The translations under genes and the position numbers were made by a program. Source: Rhodobiaceae bacterium (GTDB lineage Bacteria > Pseudomonadota > Alphaproteobacteria > Rhizobiales > NORP267). From it: a DNA stretch of 64,000 nucleotides. Every line of letters starts with the position of its first letter. The stretch's first letter is position 1. The stretch is from contig JAGRLG010000040.1 of the NCBI GenBank assembly GCA_020441905.1, positions 33,128 through 97,127 on the forward strand, read 5' to 3'. Shown here piece after piece: positions 1 through 7,707 of this stretch. The notes under the pieces are model-generated. The model was given only the letters and a program-made list of their open reading frames with translations, was not told where the DNA came from and did no database searches.

Positions 1-379
1 CGGCGCCGGCTTCCCCTGCCAGGCCGAGACCGCCGGAGCCAAGCGGAAACAATGCCGGCGCGTCCAATACGCCGCCGCGGGCAAAGGGTGTGACGGCAAG
101 GCCCTGGCCGCCGCCAATGGCGCCGAGCGCATTGTCGAGAAAGCCCGCCAGCCCGCTTTGCAGCGGCTGAAGCGCGCTTTTGAGCGCCATGCGCGACAGG
201 TCGAGCGCCAGGGAGCGCAGCACGTCGGAGAGCGAATTGCCGCGCAAAACCGCGCCTTCCAGGGCCGAGGTGATGGAGCGGCCAAAGCCTTCGGCCATGC
301 GCGTCGCCTGCTCAAGCTCGGAGCGGAAGCGGGAGCTGTCGGCGGTGATATCAACGGAAATGGTGTCGAGCGTCGTCAC
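1..379 (-). CDS. GTA tail tape-measure-like protein, partial (runs off left edge)
   Basis: This is the N-terminal part of a short lambda-family tape measure protein of the gene transfer agent type, which sets tail length and helps form the DNA channel. The translated part opens with a Thr-Leu-Asp-Thr segment, then an amphipathic region of the form ADSSRFRSELEQATRMAEGF and a stretch reading LRSLALDLSRMALKSALQPL. It then enters the glycine-rich FARGGVLDAPALFPLGSGG motif that marks GTA tape measures. I chose the GTG at 379 because an AAGGAG ribosome site lies 9 nt upstream. The gene overlaps the end of the preceding chaperone gene by about 29 nt. The stop codon lies outside the window. Confidence 0.85.
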   Translation of the reverse strand, partial: MTTLDTISVDITADSSRFRSELEQATRMAEGFGRSITSALEGAVLRGNSLSDVLRSLALDLSRMALKSALQPLQSGLAGFLDNALGAIGGGQGLAVTPFARGGVLDAPALFPLGSGGLGLAGEAGA

Positions 380-581
380 TTGGGCTATCTCCTTGTGCGG
401 GCGCGGCAATGTCGGGAAAGCGCCGCATCAAAGCTTCAAGACCGGCGCGGGCGGGGCCGGAGGCAGCGCCGCGGGGGCCGCGCGCGGCGGCGCGCAGCTC
501 GCGTGGGGTCATGGCCCAGAACTGGGCCGGGGCAAGTCGCAGGACGCCCAGGCCGAAACCCATGACTTCAGACCATGGCAT
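351..581 (-). CDS. GTA tail assembly chaperone, rcc01693 family
   Basis: This 76-aa protein has the features of the small GTA tail protein named after Rhodobacter capsulatus rcc01693. They are a hydrophobic GFGLGVLRLAP segment, the conserved FWAMTPREL motif near residues 21-30, and a C-terminal LMRRFPD. It lies exactly where the family is found, between the gp10-like tail chaperone and the tape measure. It probably helps assemble the tail tip or tube. Its end overlaps the tape measure start, which suggests translational coupling. No good ribosome site is visible before the ATG at 581, so the true start may lie a few codons upstream or depend on coupling. Confidence 0.8.
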   Translation of the reverse strand: MPWSEVMGFGLGVLRLAPAQFWAMTPRELRAAARGPRGAASGPARAGLEALMRRFPDIAAPAQGDSPSDDARHHFR

Positions 582-601
582 GAGAGCGGCCGGGCGGCTG
601 G

Positions 602-964
602 TCAGCTCCCGGCCGGCGGAGGGTTTGGCCCGCCCGCCGCCTCCCCGCCTTTGTCTCCGGCGCCAAATGTGGCGGCGAGCAGCCTGGCGACGATGGCGAC
701 ATACCCGGCGGCGCCCTGCCCGGCCCTCATCGCGGCGACCTCCTCGTCGCTGATCTGGCTGCCGGCGCCGCGCAAGCCGGCGCCGATGATGCGGATGGCA
801 TCGCGCGAGGCGATGCGGCCTTTTTCAAAGCGTTCGGCAAGGGCGAGCAGGTCGCGCTCGCCCAGCGCGCCCTCCAGTTCGGCGAGGGCGCCAAGGGTCA
901 GGCAAAGGGTGAAGCGGCGCCCGTCAAGCTCGGCCTCGATTTCGCCGCGGTGGGGATTTGCCAT
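602..964 (-). CDS. GTA gp10-like tail assembly chaperone (TAC family)
   Basis: The 120-aa product starts MANPHRGEIEAELDGR and continues with a sequence typical of GTA gp10 proteins (TAC family): ARGAL-type beta start, the helix LGALAELEGALGERD, and a DAIRIIGAGLRGAG segment. These small proteins guide tail tube assembly around the tape measure. The C-terminal 20 residues are a low-complexity Gly/Ala/Pro tail. The gene follows the major tail protein by 9 nt and precedes the rcc01693-family gene by about 20 nt, which matches the standard GTA order. Confidence 0.85.
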   Translation of the reverse strand: MANPHRGEIEAELDGRRFTLCLTLGALAELEGALGERDLLALAERFEKGRIASRDAIRIIGAGLRGAGSQISDEEVAAMRAGQGAAGYVAIVARLLAATFGAGDKGGEAAGGPNPPPAGS

Positions 965-973
965 CGCTGCGCC

Positions 974-1387
974 TCACAGGGCCTGGAAGGACAGGCTGCC
1001 CGCCGATTCAAGGGCTATCTCGAAGGTCAGCTCGCCATCGTGGCGGCCGGAAAATTCCAGCGCCGAAACCTGGAAGGGACCTTCAATGGCGCCGAAATCC
1101 GGGATCACGACCTGCCAGTCGCGGATGGTGCCGTCGAAGAAATAGCTGCGGATTGTGGCATCCGACTGCTGGTCCTTGAACAGTCCGGCGCCGGAAATCG
1201 CGGCGCGGCGCACCCCGGCGCCTTCGAGCAGCTCGCGCCACTGGCCGGCGGATTCGGCATGGGTGGCATCCACGCTCTCGGCGTTGAAGCTCAGGCTGCG
1301 CGAGCGCAAGCCGGCGACGGTGACAAAGGTGCCGACGCCATCGGCATCGACCTTGAGGAGCAGATCCTTGCCCTTCTGCGCTGTCAT
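974..1387 (-). CDS. GTA major tail protein (TP901-1 family)
   Basis: This 137-aa protein forms the tail tube. It begins MTAQKGKDLLLKVDADG and contains the RSRSLSFNAESVDATHAES segment and the C-terminal ALEFSGRHDGELTFEIALESAG repeat-like strand pattern of GTA and TP901-1-type major tail proteins. I set the start at the ATG at 1387 because a GAGAGGA ribosome site precedes it; a longer reading frame upstream runs through a terminator hairpin and is not credible. A terminator-like hairpin and a second stable hairpin sit just upstream, so this highly expressed gene may be regulated apart from the head genes. Confidence 0.9.
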   Translation of the reverse strand: MTAQKGKDLLLKVDADGVGTFVTVAGLRSRSLSFNAESVDATHAESAGQWRELLEGAGVRRAAISGAGLFKDQQSDATIRSYFFDGTIRDWQVVIPDFGAIEGPFQVSALEFSGRHDGELTFEIALESAGSLSFQAL

Positions 1388-1414
1388 GTCTTGTCCTCTC
1401 GAAAAATGGGTTCG

Positions 1415-1430
1415 GCCTGCGCACGCAGGC
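1415..1430. promoter_or_regulatory. Hairpin in the 5' leader of the major tail gene
   Basis: GCCTGCG and CGCAGGC form a perfect 7-bp inverted repeat around a two-base centre. It lies between the terminator-like hairpin on its right and the ribosome site of the major tail gene on its left. A tight stem at this position could protect the 5' end of the tail mRNA after processing or termination. The structure is seen in the sequence; its role is inferred. Confidence 0.5.
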
Positions 1431-1433
1431 AAC

Positions 1434-1458
1434 AAAAAAGGCCCCGGAAAGGGGCCTT
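1434..1458 (-). terminator. Rho-independent terminator between DUF3168 and major tail genes
   Basis: Read on the minus strand, a perfect 8-bp stem (AAGGCCCC / GGGGCCTT) with a five-base loop is followed by TTTTTTGTT. This is a textbook intrinsic terminator. It lies inside the GTA cluster, after the DUF3168 gene and before the major tail gene. It would reduce readthrough, or it marks a separate transcription unit for the tail genes. Confidence 0.75.
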
Positions 1459-1492
1459 GGATGCGGGGATGTGGTCGTGACGCTGCCTGGCG

Positions 1493-1900
1493 TCAGTTCA
1501 CGGTTTCGGTTACGGCGCGGTAGCGCAGGATGCCATGCACGGTTTCGCCGTCGGGGTCGCGGCGGGCATCGGCATATTCGAAGCGCAGATTGACCAGCAC
1601 GTGGCCGGGGAGCTCGATCGGCACGTCCTTGAGCACCTCGTTGACGGCGGCGATGATGTCCAGGGTTTCGCGGGTGCCGCCGGCGCGCGACCAGACATGC
1701 AGGGTCAAAAGATGCTCGCGGCCGTCCTCGGTGCCGGTGCTCCAGTCGCGCACGGCGGACTGGCCGAGGGTGAGATAGGGAAAGCGCGCATTGTGCGGCA
1801 CATGGTCGTAGACATGGCCGGCGCCGATCAGGCTTTCCAGCTGCGCATTGTTTATCAGGGCGTCATAAATGCCCTTCTGAAGGTTCCAACTGGCGTTCAT
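1493..1900 (-). CDS. GTA DUF3168 tail-completion protein
   Basis: The 135-aa product carries the DUF3168 pattern: MNASWNLQKGIYDALINN at the start, then YDHVPHNARFPYLTLGQ, and HLLTLHVWSRAGGTRET with a C-terminal FEYADARRDPDGETVHGILRYRA. DUF3168 proteins are related to phage tail terminator proteins and cap the tail tube. I start at the ATG at 1900, which has an AAGGA ribosome site about 10 nt upstream, rather than at 1945, which has none. The order (gp10-like, DUF3168, major tail) is standard for GTAs. Confidence 0.85.
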   Translation of the reverse strand: MNASWNLQKGIYDALINNAQLESLIGAGHVYDHVPHNARFPYLTLGQSAVRDWSTGTEDGREHLLTLHVWSRAGGTRETLDIIAAVNEVLKDVPIELPGHVLVNLRFEYADARRDPDGETVHGILRYRAVTETVN

Positions 1901-1999
1901 TGCACTTTGGTCCTTGTACAACCGAACGGCACTGGTTTTTGACATGGGGTGGTGGCAGCACTAAGGCAATCGCCACTCTCCCAATCGTGATCGCGAGCT

Positions 2000-2377
2000 T
2001 CACCAGGATCGCGAGGGCGCACCAAGGCGCCGCACCAGTGTCCGGCCGATATGGTTTATGAAGGGTAAAGCGGAGGCGACGGCCCGCAAGAACCAGGGCT
2101 GCGCCGGAACGGCGCGGGTGCCGAATTCCAGCGCCGCGGCACGCCGCGACAAAGCAGTGACGCGGTAGCCTTCGCCATTGGCCAGGCCCGAGATTTCAAA
2201 CTCATCCTCAACAGCCGAAGGCGCCAGTTCCGGCGCGGCGCCCTGCAATTCGCGCATTGCTTCATCGCGCAGCCGCTTGGCCGCTTCGCCCAGTGCCTCT
2301 TCGATGACGCCGGAGCTGGCGTGCCGGCGCAGCCGGGCCAGCCGGTTGCCGCCATCAAGGCGCGCCGATAGCTTCAT
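2000..2377 (-). CDS. HK97 gp10-family head-tail protein (GTA)
   Basis: This 125-aa protein matches HK97 gp10-type proteins: a charged N-terminal helix (LARLRRHASSGVIEEALGEAAKRLRDEA), a central YRVTALSRRAAALEFGTRAVPAQPWF strand region, and a basic C-terminus. The motif LEFGT...PAQPWFLRA is characteristic. The protein sits at the head-tail interface. Its ATG at 2377 overlaps the stop of the upstream adaptor gene as ATGA, so I use that start. Confidence 0.85.
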   Translation of the reverse strand: MKLSARLDGGNRLARLRRHASSGVIEEALGEAAKRLRDEAMRELQGAAPELAPSAVEDEFEISGLANGEGYRVTALSRRAAALEFGTRAVPAQPWFLRAVASALPFINHIGRTLVRRLGAPSRSW

Positions 2378-2715
2378 TGCCCGCGCTCCTCGGCGAGGCA
2401 TTCGAGAAAGGCACGCGCCGCGCCGCCCGGGTCATAGACGGCGCGGATCTCCATCACCCGCTCGCCAAGGCGCAGGCGCATGTTCGGCTCCACGCCGGCG
2501 ATGAACCGGAAACGGATGCGCCAGCGGATGGTGGGCTCGGAGCGCTCGAAGGCAAGGGCCTCGCCGCCCGACAGCGGGGTCATCTCGGCCCAGAGGCTGG
2601 CTACCGGCAGCCAGGACACAGTCTCGCCGCCGGCACCGTCTGGTGTCGGCGAAGGCGCCTCGAGCACAAGGCGCGCGGTGAGGGCGCCGGCGCCCTGCCC
2701 CTCGCGCGCGCTCAC
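2374..2715 (-). CDS. Head-tail adaptor protein (SPP1 gp16-like, GTA)
   Basis: The 113-aa product has the beta-barrel adaptor pattern: ARLVLEAPSPTPDGAGGE, WLPVASLWAEMTPLSGGEAL, and RWRIRFRFIAGVEPNMRLRLGERVMEIRAVYDPGG. It belongs to the phage head-tail adaptor family that closes the portal-connector channel. A GTG at 2715 overlaps the stop of the connector gene as GTGA, and the gene's own stop overlaps the next gene as ATGA, so three genes are translationally coupled in series. Confidence 0.85.
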   Translation of the reverse strand: MSAREGQGAGALTARLVLEAPSPTPDGAGGETVSWLPVASLWAEMTPLSGGEALAFERSEPTIRWRIRFRFIAGVEPNMRLRLGERVMEIRAVYDPGGAARAFLECLAEERGQ

Positions 2716-3290
2716 AGCCCCACCGCCCGGAATGGCGTGATCAGGGCGCTGACGGTATGGGGCACATACACCGCGCCGGCACCGAAGCCGACCGGCTCGC
2801 GATTGGCATACCAATGGGCGACGAGCTGGCGGATGGCCTGGCGCAGCGAAGCCGGCACGTCTTCGGCGTTATCGCCGTAGCCGGCGGTAAAATCGATCTC
2901 GATGCCGCCGAAGGGGCGCCCCGGCCTTGGCCAGGCCTTGTGGCCGCGCATGGCGAGGCGCGCCGGTACGCCCGAGGTTTCAACGAGATAATTGGCGGCG
3001 TCGATGGTGAGGACAATGTCCTCGTCCTCATAGACCCGCACCGCGCCGACTGCTTGCACCGGGCCGAGGGGAATGGAGAGGATGTTGCGGCGCGGCCAGT
3101 CGTCGAGCACCAGACGCCAGGATTGCGTCATCAGCACCCGACCGGTGAGGGTTTCGACATGGAGCCGGGCCGAGGTGATGAGGCTCTGGATCAGGGTGTC
3201 CTCATCGCCATGATCGACACGCAGATGGCTCTTGGCCTCGGCCAGCGTGAGCGGCTCGTCCAATGGCCCTGAAAGCAGGATGGTGGTCAT
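2712..3290 (-). CDS. Head-tail connector protein (gp6-like, GTA)
   Basis: The 192-aa protein begins MTTILLSGPLDEPLTLAEAKSHLRVD, the usual opening of phiE125 gp8/HK97 gp6-like connectors, followed by DEDTLIQSLITSARLHVETLTGR and a central strand-rich section. The C-terminal helix SLRQAIRQLVAHWYANREP is typical. It forms a ring below the portal. The ATG at 3290 has an AGGAAGG box about 12 nt upstream. A terminator-like hairpin separates it from the capsid gene. Confidence 0.88.
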   Translation of the reverse strand: MTTILLSGPLDEPLTLAEAKSHLRVDHGDEDTLIQSLITSARLHVETLTGRVLMTQSWRLVLDDWPRRNILSIPLGPVQAVGAVRVYEDEDIVLTIDAANYLVETSGVPARLAMRGHKAWPRPGRPFGGIEIDFTAGYGDNAEDVPASLRQAIRQLVAHWYANREPVGFGAGAVYVPHTVSALITPFRAVGL

Positions 3291-3337
3291 GTTGCGTTGC
3301 GCCCTTCCTGGCATCGGCACGATTCTGGTTTTCCCGG

Positions 3338-3397
3338 AAAAAAGAAACGGCCCGGAGGAGATGGACCCACGCGAGCATGGATCCGGCCGCCGGGCCG
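3338..3397 (-). terminator. Terminator-like hairpin after the capsid gene
   Basis: On the minus strand an 8-bp perfect inverted repeat (CGGCCCGG / CCGGGCCG) with a 34-nt loop is followed directly by TTTCTTTTTT. It lies just downstream of the major capsid gene and before the connector gene. The long loop makes it weaker than a classic terminator, so partial termination is more likely than a full stop. Confidence 0.55.
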
Positions 3398-3425
3398 CCA
3401 GTTTGGGGAGGGAACGGGATTGAAC

Positions 3426-4682
3426 TTAAGAGGCGGAGAACTTCAGCAGCTTGATGGCATTGAAGTCCTGCACCCCGCCGCCGACGCGCTTGGTGGTGTA
3501 GAACAGCACATAGGGCTTGGCGGTGAAGGGATCGCGCAGCACGCGCACGCCGAGGCGGTCGACCACCAGATAGCCGCGCTTAAAATCGCCAAAGGCGATG
3601 GCGGCGGCATCGGTGGCGATGTCCGGCATGTCTTCCGACTCGGCGATGGGGAAACCCATCAGGGCGGCGCTGCCGCCGGGCTGTATGCTGGGCTGCCAGA
3701 TATAATTGCCGTCGGCGTCCTTGATCTTGCGGATCTCGGCCTGGGTCGAGCGGTTCATCACCCAATGCGCATTGGCGCGGTAGCCCGAGCGCAGCGAATA
3801 GATCAGGTCGATCAGGTTGTCGGAAGGATCGGAGGCGGCAAAATCGCCGTCAACGCCGGTTGCGGTGTAGCCGAGATTGCCCCAACTCCAGGAGGTTTCC
3901 GCGACCTGGGTGTAGTTCAAGAAGCCGGTCGGCTTGGCATTGCCGTCGCCGGTGACGAAGGCGGCGCCTTCCTGCTCGGCAAAGGCGGCCTGCACCTCCT
4001 CGGCGATCCACTGGTCGATATTGACCGCGGCATCGTCGAGCAGCGTGCTGGTGGCCGCCGGCATGGCGTAGAGCTCCATGGTCGGGAAAGCCAGCTCGGC
4101 CAGCGTCGGGCTGCCGGTCTGCGGCCTTGCGGCGGTTTCGCCGACCCAGCCGGTGGCGGCGCCCGCCGTCGAGAACGGCTTCTTGTAGACGCTGGCGGAA
4201 ACCTGGCGGACGCCGGAAATGGCGCGAATCGGCGACAGCGACGCGAGGCGGCGCGAGATCTCGCGCTCGGTTTCCTCCGGCACCAGATAGCCGCCATCGG
4301 GATCGGACGCGACCGACAGCGCCTTGGCCTCAAGGGCATGCAGATTGGCCGCCTCGCCCTTGCGGATATAGCCGTCGAAAGCCTGCTTGTGCTCGCGGGC
4401 CGACACCGTCATCACCCCCTGCTCGCCGGCAAGGCGCGGGCGCAGGCTCTTGGCGCACATTTCGTCCATGCGCCTCTTGGTGTCGTCGAGGGCACGGTTG
4501 ATGCGCTCCATCTTTTCGGTGGTGACGACATCGGGGGCGACCCGGCGCTCGATCTGCGCCAGGCGCTCGTCATTGGTTTCCTTGAAGGACTCGAAAGCGG
4601 ACATGAAGTCGTCGAAGGCGTCGACGACCTCCAGCGAAGTCGGGGCCGCGCCGGCGGCCTTGGCGGTATAGCTATTGCTCAT
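3426..4682 (-). CDS. HK97-fold major capsid protein (GTA)
   Basis: This 418-aa protein builds the GTA head shell. Residues 1-90 form a charged, helical scaffold-like region (DAFDDFMSAFESFKETND...) that the prohead protease usually removes. The HK97 core follows, with GGYLVPEETEREISRRLASLSPIRAI, a TGWVGETAARP strand, MELYAMPAATSTLLDDAAVNID, and VRVLRDPFTAKPYVLFYTTKRVGGGV near the end. I use the ATG at 4682, with GAGG 7 nt upstream; an upstream TTG is less likely. The gene directly follows the protease gene. Confidence 0.95.
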   Translation of the reverse strand: MSNSYTAKAAGAAPTSLEVVDAFDDFMSAFESFKETNDERLAQIERRVAPDVVTTEKMERINRALDDTKRRMDEMCAKSLRPRLAGEQGVMTVSAREHKQAFDGYIRKGEAANLHALEAKALSVASDPDGGYLVPEETEREISRRLASLSPIRAISGVRQVSASVYKKPFSTAGAATGWVGETAARPQTGSPTLAELAFPTMELYAMPAATSTLLDDAAVNIDQWIAEEVQAAFAEQEGAAFVTGDGNAKPTGFLNYTQVAETSWSWGNLGYTATGVDGDFAASDPSDNLIDLIYSLRSGYRANAHWVMNRSTQAEIRKIKDADGNYIWQPSIQPGGSAALMGFPIAESEDMPDIATDAAAIAFGDFKRGYLVVDRLGVRVLRDPFTAKPYVLFYTTKRVGGGVQDFNAIKLLKFSAS

Positions 4683-4686
4683 CAAT

Positions 4687-5379
4687 CTACCTCATGGATT
4701 TCAGGGTGGAGGCGGCCCGGCGCAATTTTTGCGCGAAGCGGGCCAGTTCGATCTCTGCTCCCCCAGCGTCCTGCATGGCGGTGAGACCCTTGAAGCCGGA
4801 GCGCATCAGCGCCCGGACCTGGGAACGCGAAAACCCAGCTTCCCGCGTGAGCCAGCGTTCCAATTCGCGCCGTGTCGGCACCGCGCCCGGCGCGGCCTGC
4901 TTGACGGCGCTGACGCGCGCCTCGGGCAGCATGGGAAAGGTGACGATGGAGATTTCCCACAAGTCCACCTTCTCGATGCGGCGGATGCCGGATTTGGGGT
5001 CGGTGCGGCCCTTCACGGTGCGAAATCCGATGGAGAGGCCATCCAGCGCGCCGCCGCGCATCAGGCTGAGCACCTCGCGGGCGCGGGCGACGTCGCGCAG
5101 CAGCTGGCCACGCACGAAAAGGCCGGCCTCGTCCTCGCGGATCTCGCGCCACACGCCGATCGGCTCGGCGGGGTCATGCTGATACAGGAGCTTGATGCCG
5201 GACGCGCCGCGCGCGGCGATGGACTCGGCGAAGGCGCCGGGCAGCACCATGTCGCGCCCCAGGTCCTCCTTGCCGAACAGGCTGGCATAGCCCGTAAAGC
5301 TGCCGTCGGTATCGACGCGGTCCAGGTTCACGGGCGCGAACTTGGTTTCATGGGCGAAGGGCAGGCTTTGCGCGGTCAC
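4687..5379 (-). CDS. HK97-family prohead protease (GTA)
   Basis: The 230-aa product is a U35/S78-type prohead protease that matures the capsid. His68 in LLYQHDPAEPIG and Ser116 in GALDGLSIGFRT match the catalytic His and Ser; VDLWEISIVTFPMLPEARV closes the domain. The last 65 residues (from VPTRRELERWL) form a helical extension. The start is a GTG at 5379 with AGGAG upstream, and it overlaps the stop of the preceding small gene as GTGA, so the longer reading frame upstream is rejected. Confidence 0.92.
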   Translation of the reverse strand: MTAQSLPFAHETKFAPVNLDRVDTDGSFTGYASLFGKEDLGRDMVLPGAFAESIAARGASGIKLLYQHDPAEPIGVWREIREDEAGLFVRGQLLRDVARAREVLSLMRGGALDGLSIGFRTVKGRTDPKSGIRRIEKVDLWEISIVTFPMLPEARVSAVKQAAPGAVPTRRELERWLTREAGFSRSQVRALMRSGFKGLTAMQDAGGAEIELARFAQKLRRAASTLKSMR

Positions 5380-5588
5380 TGGCTTCTCCTGGGTTTGGGC
5401 CGGAAAGAGGCCCCCTGGCGAAGGGCCGGCTGGCGGATTGCTGGCGCGGCGGCGCCCTCGACGAGGTGCGCCATGCTGGCGGCAAAGGCGGCGAAGACGG
5501 CGCAATGATCGGGCTGCCCGCGATGCCGGGCGCCGGCGGCGCGGATCCGCCCGCCAAGGGCGCGCAAAACACGGATAGGCAGGCTCAT
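5376..5588 (-). CDS. Small basic protein of unknown function, coupled in the GTA head operon
   Basis: A 70-aa reading frame fills the space between the 63-aa head gene and the protease. Its ATG overlaps the upstream stop as ATGA, and its TGA overlaps the downstream GTG as GTGA. That double coupling is strong evidence for a translated gene. The product is basic, beginning MSLPIRVLRALGGRIRAAG, with a small hydrophobic patch (HCAVFAAFAASMAHLVEGA) and an Arg/Pro-rich end. I do not recognise a family. It could be a minor head protein, or a coupling peptide that delivers ribosomes to the protease. Confidence 0.6.
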   Translation of the reverse strand: MSLPIRVLRALGGRIRAAGARHRGQPDHCAVFAAFAASMAHLVEGAAAPAIRQPALRQGASFRPKPRRSQ

Positions 5589-5776
5589 GCGCCGGGGCCG
5601 CCCAGCATCCGCGTCAGGCGGGCGATCTCGGTGACGAAATCGTTGAATCTGGTGTTGGAGCGCACCAGCTCGCGCAGCGCCCAGACCAGCAGGCTGCTGG
5701 CCCCAGATGCCCACAGGAACAAGGCGAGATGGGCCAGGTCGCCACGCTGAATGAAGCTGCTCGCAATTTCGTCCAT
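5585..5776 (-). CDS. GTA gp3.5-like small head protein
   Basis: This 63-aa protein begins MDEIASSFIQRGDLAHLALFLWASGASSLLVWALRELV (a hydrophobic helix around residues 13-33) and ends NDFVTEIARLTRMLGGPGA. A protein of this size and make-up lies between portal and protease in other GTA clusters (gp3.5). Its role there is poorly known. The stop overlaps the next small gene as ATGA. No clear ribosome site precedes the ATG. Confidence 0.75.
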   Translation of the reverse strand: MDEIASSFIQRGDLAHLALFLWASGASSLLVWALRELVRSNTRFNDFVTEIARLTRMLGGPGA

Positions 5777-5822
5777 TGCTCATCGGTCTTCTCATGTGAA
5801 TTCTTTTGCGGATATCGGCGGG

Positions 5823-7094
5823 CTAGGCCGGCGCGCGCCCGCTGCCTTGCAGCGGGCCATAGCCGACCGCCGCCCTCTTCTCGTCCGGGGTGAGGAAATC
5901 GGCCTCGCGCAGCCGGTTCCACAGCGCCTCGCGCTCGGCCCCGAGGGCATCGATGCGGTCGAGATCGACGGCAAGGCGCAGATCGGCGCCGAAGGCCGGG
6001 GCCAGCCAGGCGGAAAACGCCTTGGCGAACTTGCCCGCCAGCGGCAGCACGCCCTGGCGCCAGAAGGCGCGGTTGGCCTCCTGGTAGTTGGAATAGGTAT
6101 TGTCGCCGGGAATGCCGAGCAGCATGGGCGGCACGCCGAAGGCAAGGGCGATATCGCGCGCCGCGGCGTGCTTGGCGTCGGTAAAATCCATGTCGCGGGG
6201 GGAAAGGCTGGTCGCCTTCCAGTCCAGCCCGCCCTCCAGCAGCAGCGGCCTTCCGGCATTTCCCGCGCCCTGGAAGCCCTGCTCCAATTCCTCTTTCAGC
6301 CGCTCATATTGTTCGTGGCTGAGGCCCATTCCGGCTTCCGCCGGGGCATAGACCAGCACGCCGGAGGGCCGCGCCGAATTGTCGAGCAGGGCCTTGTTCC
6401 AGCTTCCCGCCGCATTGTGGATATCGACGCTGGCGGCGGCGGCCTCCAGCGGGCTCATGCCGTAATGGTCATCGGTGGGGTGAAACAGCGCGAGGTGCAG
6501 GATTGGCCGCGCGCCGCCGGCGCCTTCAGCGTCGAAGCGCATGGTCTGGCCGCCGGCGGAATATTCATAAGATTCCGGCCAGCCTTCGGCGCCCGGCACC
6601 ACCTTCATGCGGTCGGGGCGCAGCACGTGCAGCTCGCGCGGGGCGCCGGAAAGCGACACCTGCTCCAGATAGGCATTGCCGGAAATCATCAGATGGCCGA
6701 ACAGGGCCTCCAGCATCTCGGCGCCGCCCTGGCGCGGATTGGGCCGCTCCAGAAGGTCGAGCAGCGGATGGGTGTCGAGTTCGCGTCCGCCCTCATAGGC
6801 CAGCCAGGTCAGCGAGCCGGCGGCTTCCGAGATCATGCGCACGCAGCGATAGACCACCGCATTGCGGGCAAAGCCTTCCCTCGCCAGGGCGGCATAGTCG
6901 CGCGGCGTCCACACCGGCCGGCCCTGGCTTTGCAGCGCGATGAGGGCGCCGGTGGCCGAAGCCTTGGCGCCAGCCAGCCGGCCGGCAAGCGGCCCGCCCG
7001 GCGCGGCGGCGGGCGTGGCGCCCGGTTTGGCAGCGGACATGGCAATGCGATCCGCGCCCAGCCAATGGCCGAGCCGGTTGAACAATGAGGGCAT
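5823..7094 (-). CDS. Phage/GTA portal protein (HK97 family)
   Basis: The 423-aa portal forms the DNA entry ring of the GTA head. Diagnostic stretches are REGFARNAVVYRCVRMISEA near residues 72-91, LDLLERPNP, LMISGNAYLEQV, LHVLRPDRMKVV, HYGMSPLEAAA and the C-terminal IALAFGVPPMLLGIPGDNTYSNYQEA. The ATG at 7094 has GGGAGG seven nt upstream. In most GTAs the portal gene follows the large terminase directly. Here an AT-rich two-gene cassette of about 1 kb lies between them, so the portal may have its own promoter or be read from the cassette. Confidence 0.95.
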   Translation of the reverse strand: MPSLFNRLGHWLGADRIAMSAAKPGATPAAAPGGPLAGRLAGAKASATGALIALQSQGRPVWTPRDYAALAREGFARNAVVYRCVRMISEAAGSLTWLAYEGGRELDTHPLLDLLERPNPRQGGAEMLEALFGHLMISGNAYLEQVSLSGAPRELHVLRPDRMKVVPGAEGWPESYEYSAGGQTMRFDAEGAGGARPILHLALFHPTDDHYGMSPLEAAAASVDIHNAAGSWNKALLDNSARPSGVLVYAPAEAGMGLSHEQYERLKEELEQGFQGAGNAGRPLLLEGGLDWKATSLSPRDMDFTDAKHAAARDIALAFGVPPMLLGIPGDNTYSNYQEANRAFWRQGVLPLAGKFAKAFSAWLAPAFGADLRLAVDLDRIDALGAEREALWNRLREADFLTPDEKRAAVGYGPLQGSGRAPA

Positions 7095-7203
7095 GATGCC
7101 TCCCGTTAGGAAATTGAAAACGTTATGCTAGGAGTTTTGTTGGCGATCGGACAAACCGAATAGACAAATCCGTTTCCGAAGGCCCGGGCAGGAACCAAGT
7201 ATT

Positions 7204-7707
7204 TCAGTTCCTGTTCTTAAAAAGCACGTAGGCAGCAAATGCACAACGGTCACGCCTATGCTCAACTTCAAACGCACGCATAGCTTCCTCAGCAGCATTT
7301 ATGTCCTGTCGCACAGCAGATTTTGAGAAACTAACTGTTGGGTCATAATCCGCTTTATGTCTTTTTTCCTGCATCGCAACAAACATATTGGCAAAATCTT
7401 CAATTCCCTTCGGGAATTTTGATATTATTTCTCCGTTGCGACATGTATTTTTCGCAAACCCATGTTCTAATGCACGGTATACTTGTCGCCACGCCTCATT
7501 ACTTCGGGTAGATTTTGTGCCGCCTATCAAGAGATTGGCGCCACAAGCAGCCAGCGTATGAAATAAAGCATAGTACGCAGTACTTGTAGCTCTTCGCAAT
7601 ACTACTTGCGAAGGCTTGCCGTTAGAAACGGTAAGCATGCGTTTTGACAGATCTATATAGTCACGCGGCTTCAAAGCCGAGTTTCCGCGCGTCGTTCTTT
7701 GAGACAA
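7204..7707 (-). CDS. HEPN-like domain protein in an AT-rich cassette inside the GTA
   Basis: The product (167 aa at most) is all-helical and of HEPN type. The opening PRDYIDLSKRML, then LRRATSTAYYALFHTLAACGANLL near residues 36-60, and KRHKADYDPTVSFS near residues 119-132, fit HEPN proteins, where a TAYYALFH helix and an ADYDP motif recur. The canonical RX4-6H RNase motif is not clearly present, so RNase activity is uncertain. The base composition is far more AT-rich than the flanking GTA genes. The start is unsettled: TTG at 7707 gives this length, and TTG at 7674 would give MKPRDYIDL. The gene overlaps the end of its partner by up to 47 nt. Confidence 0.6.
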   Translation of the reverse strand: MSQRTTRGNSALKPRDYIDLSKRMLTVSNGKPSQVVLRRATSTAYYALFHTLAACGANLLIGGTKSTRSNEAWRQVYRALEHGFAKNTCRNGEIISKFPKGIEDFANMFVAMQEKRHKADYDPTVSFSKSAVRQDINAAEEAMRAFEVEHRRDRCAFAAYVLFKNRN

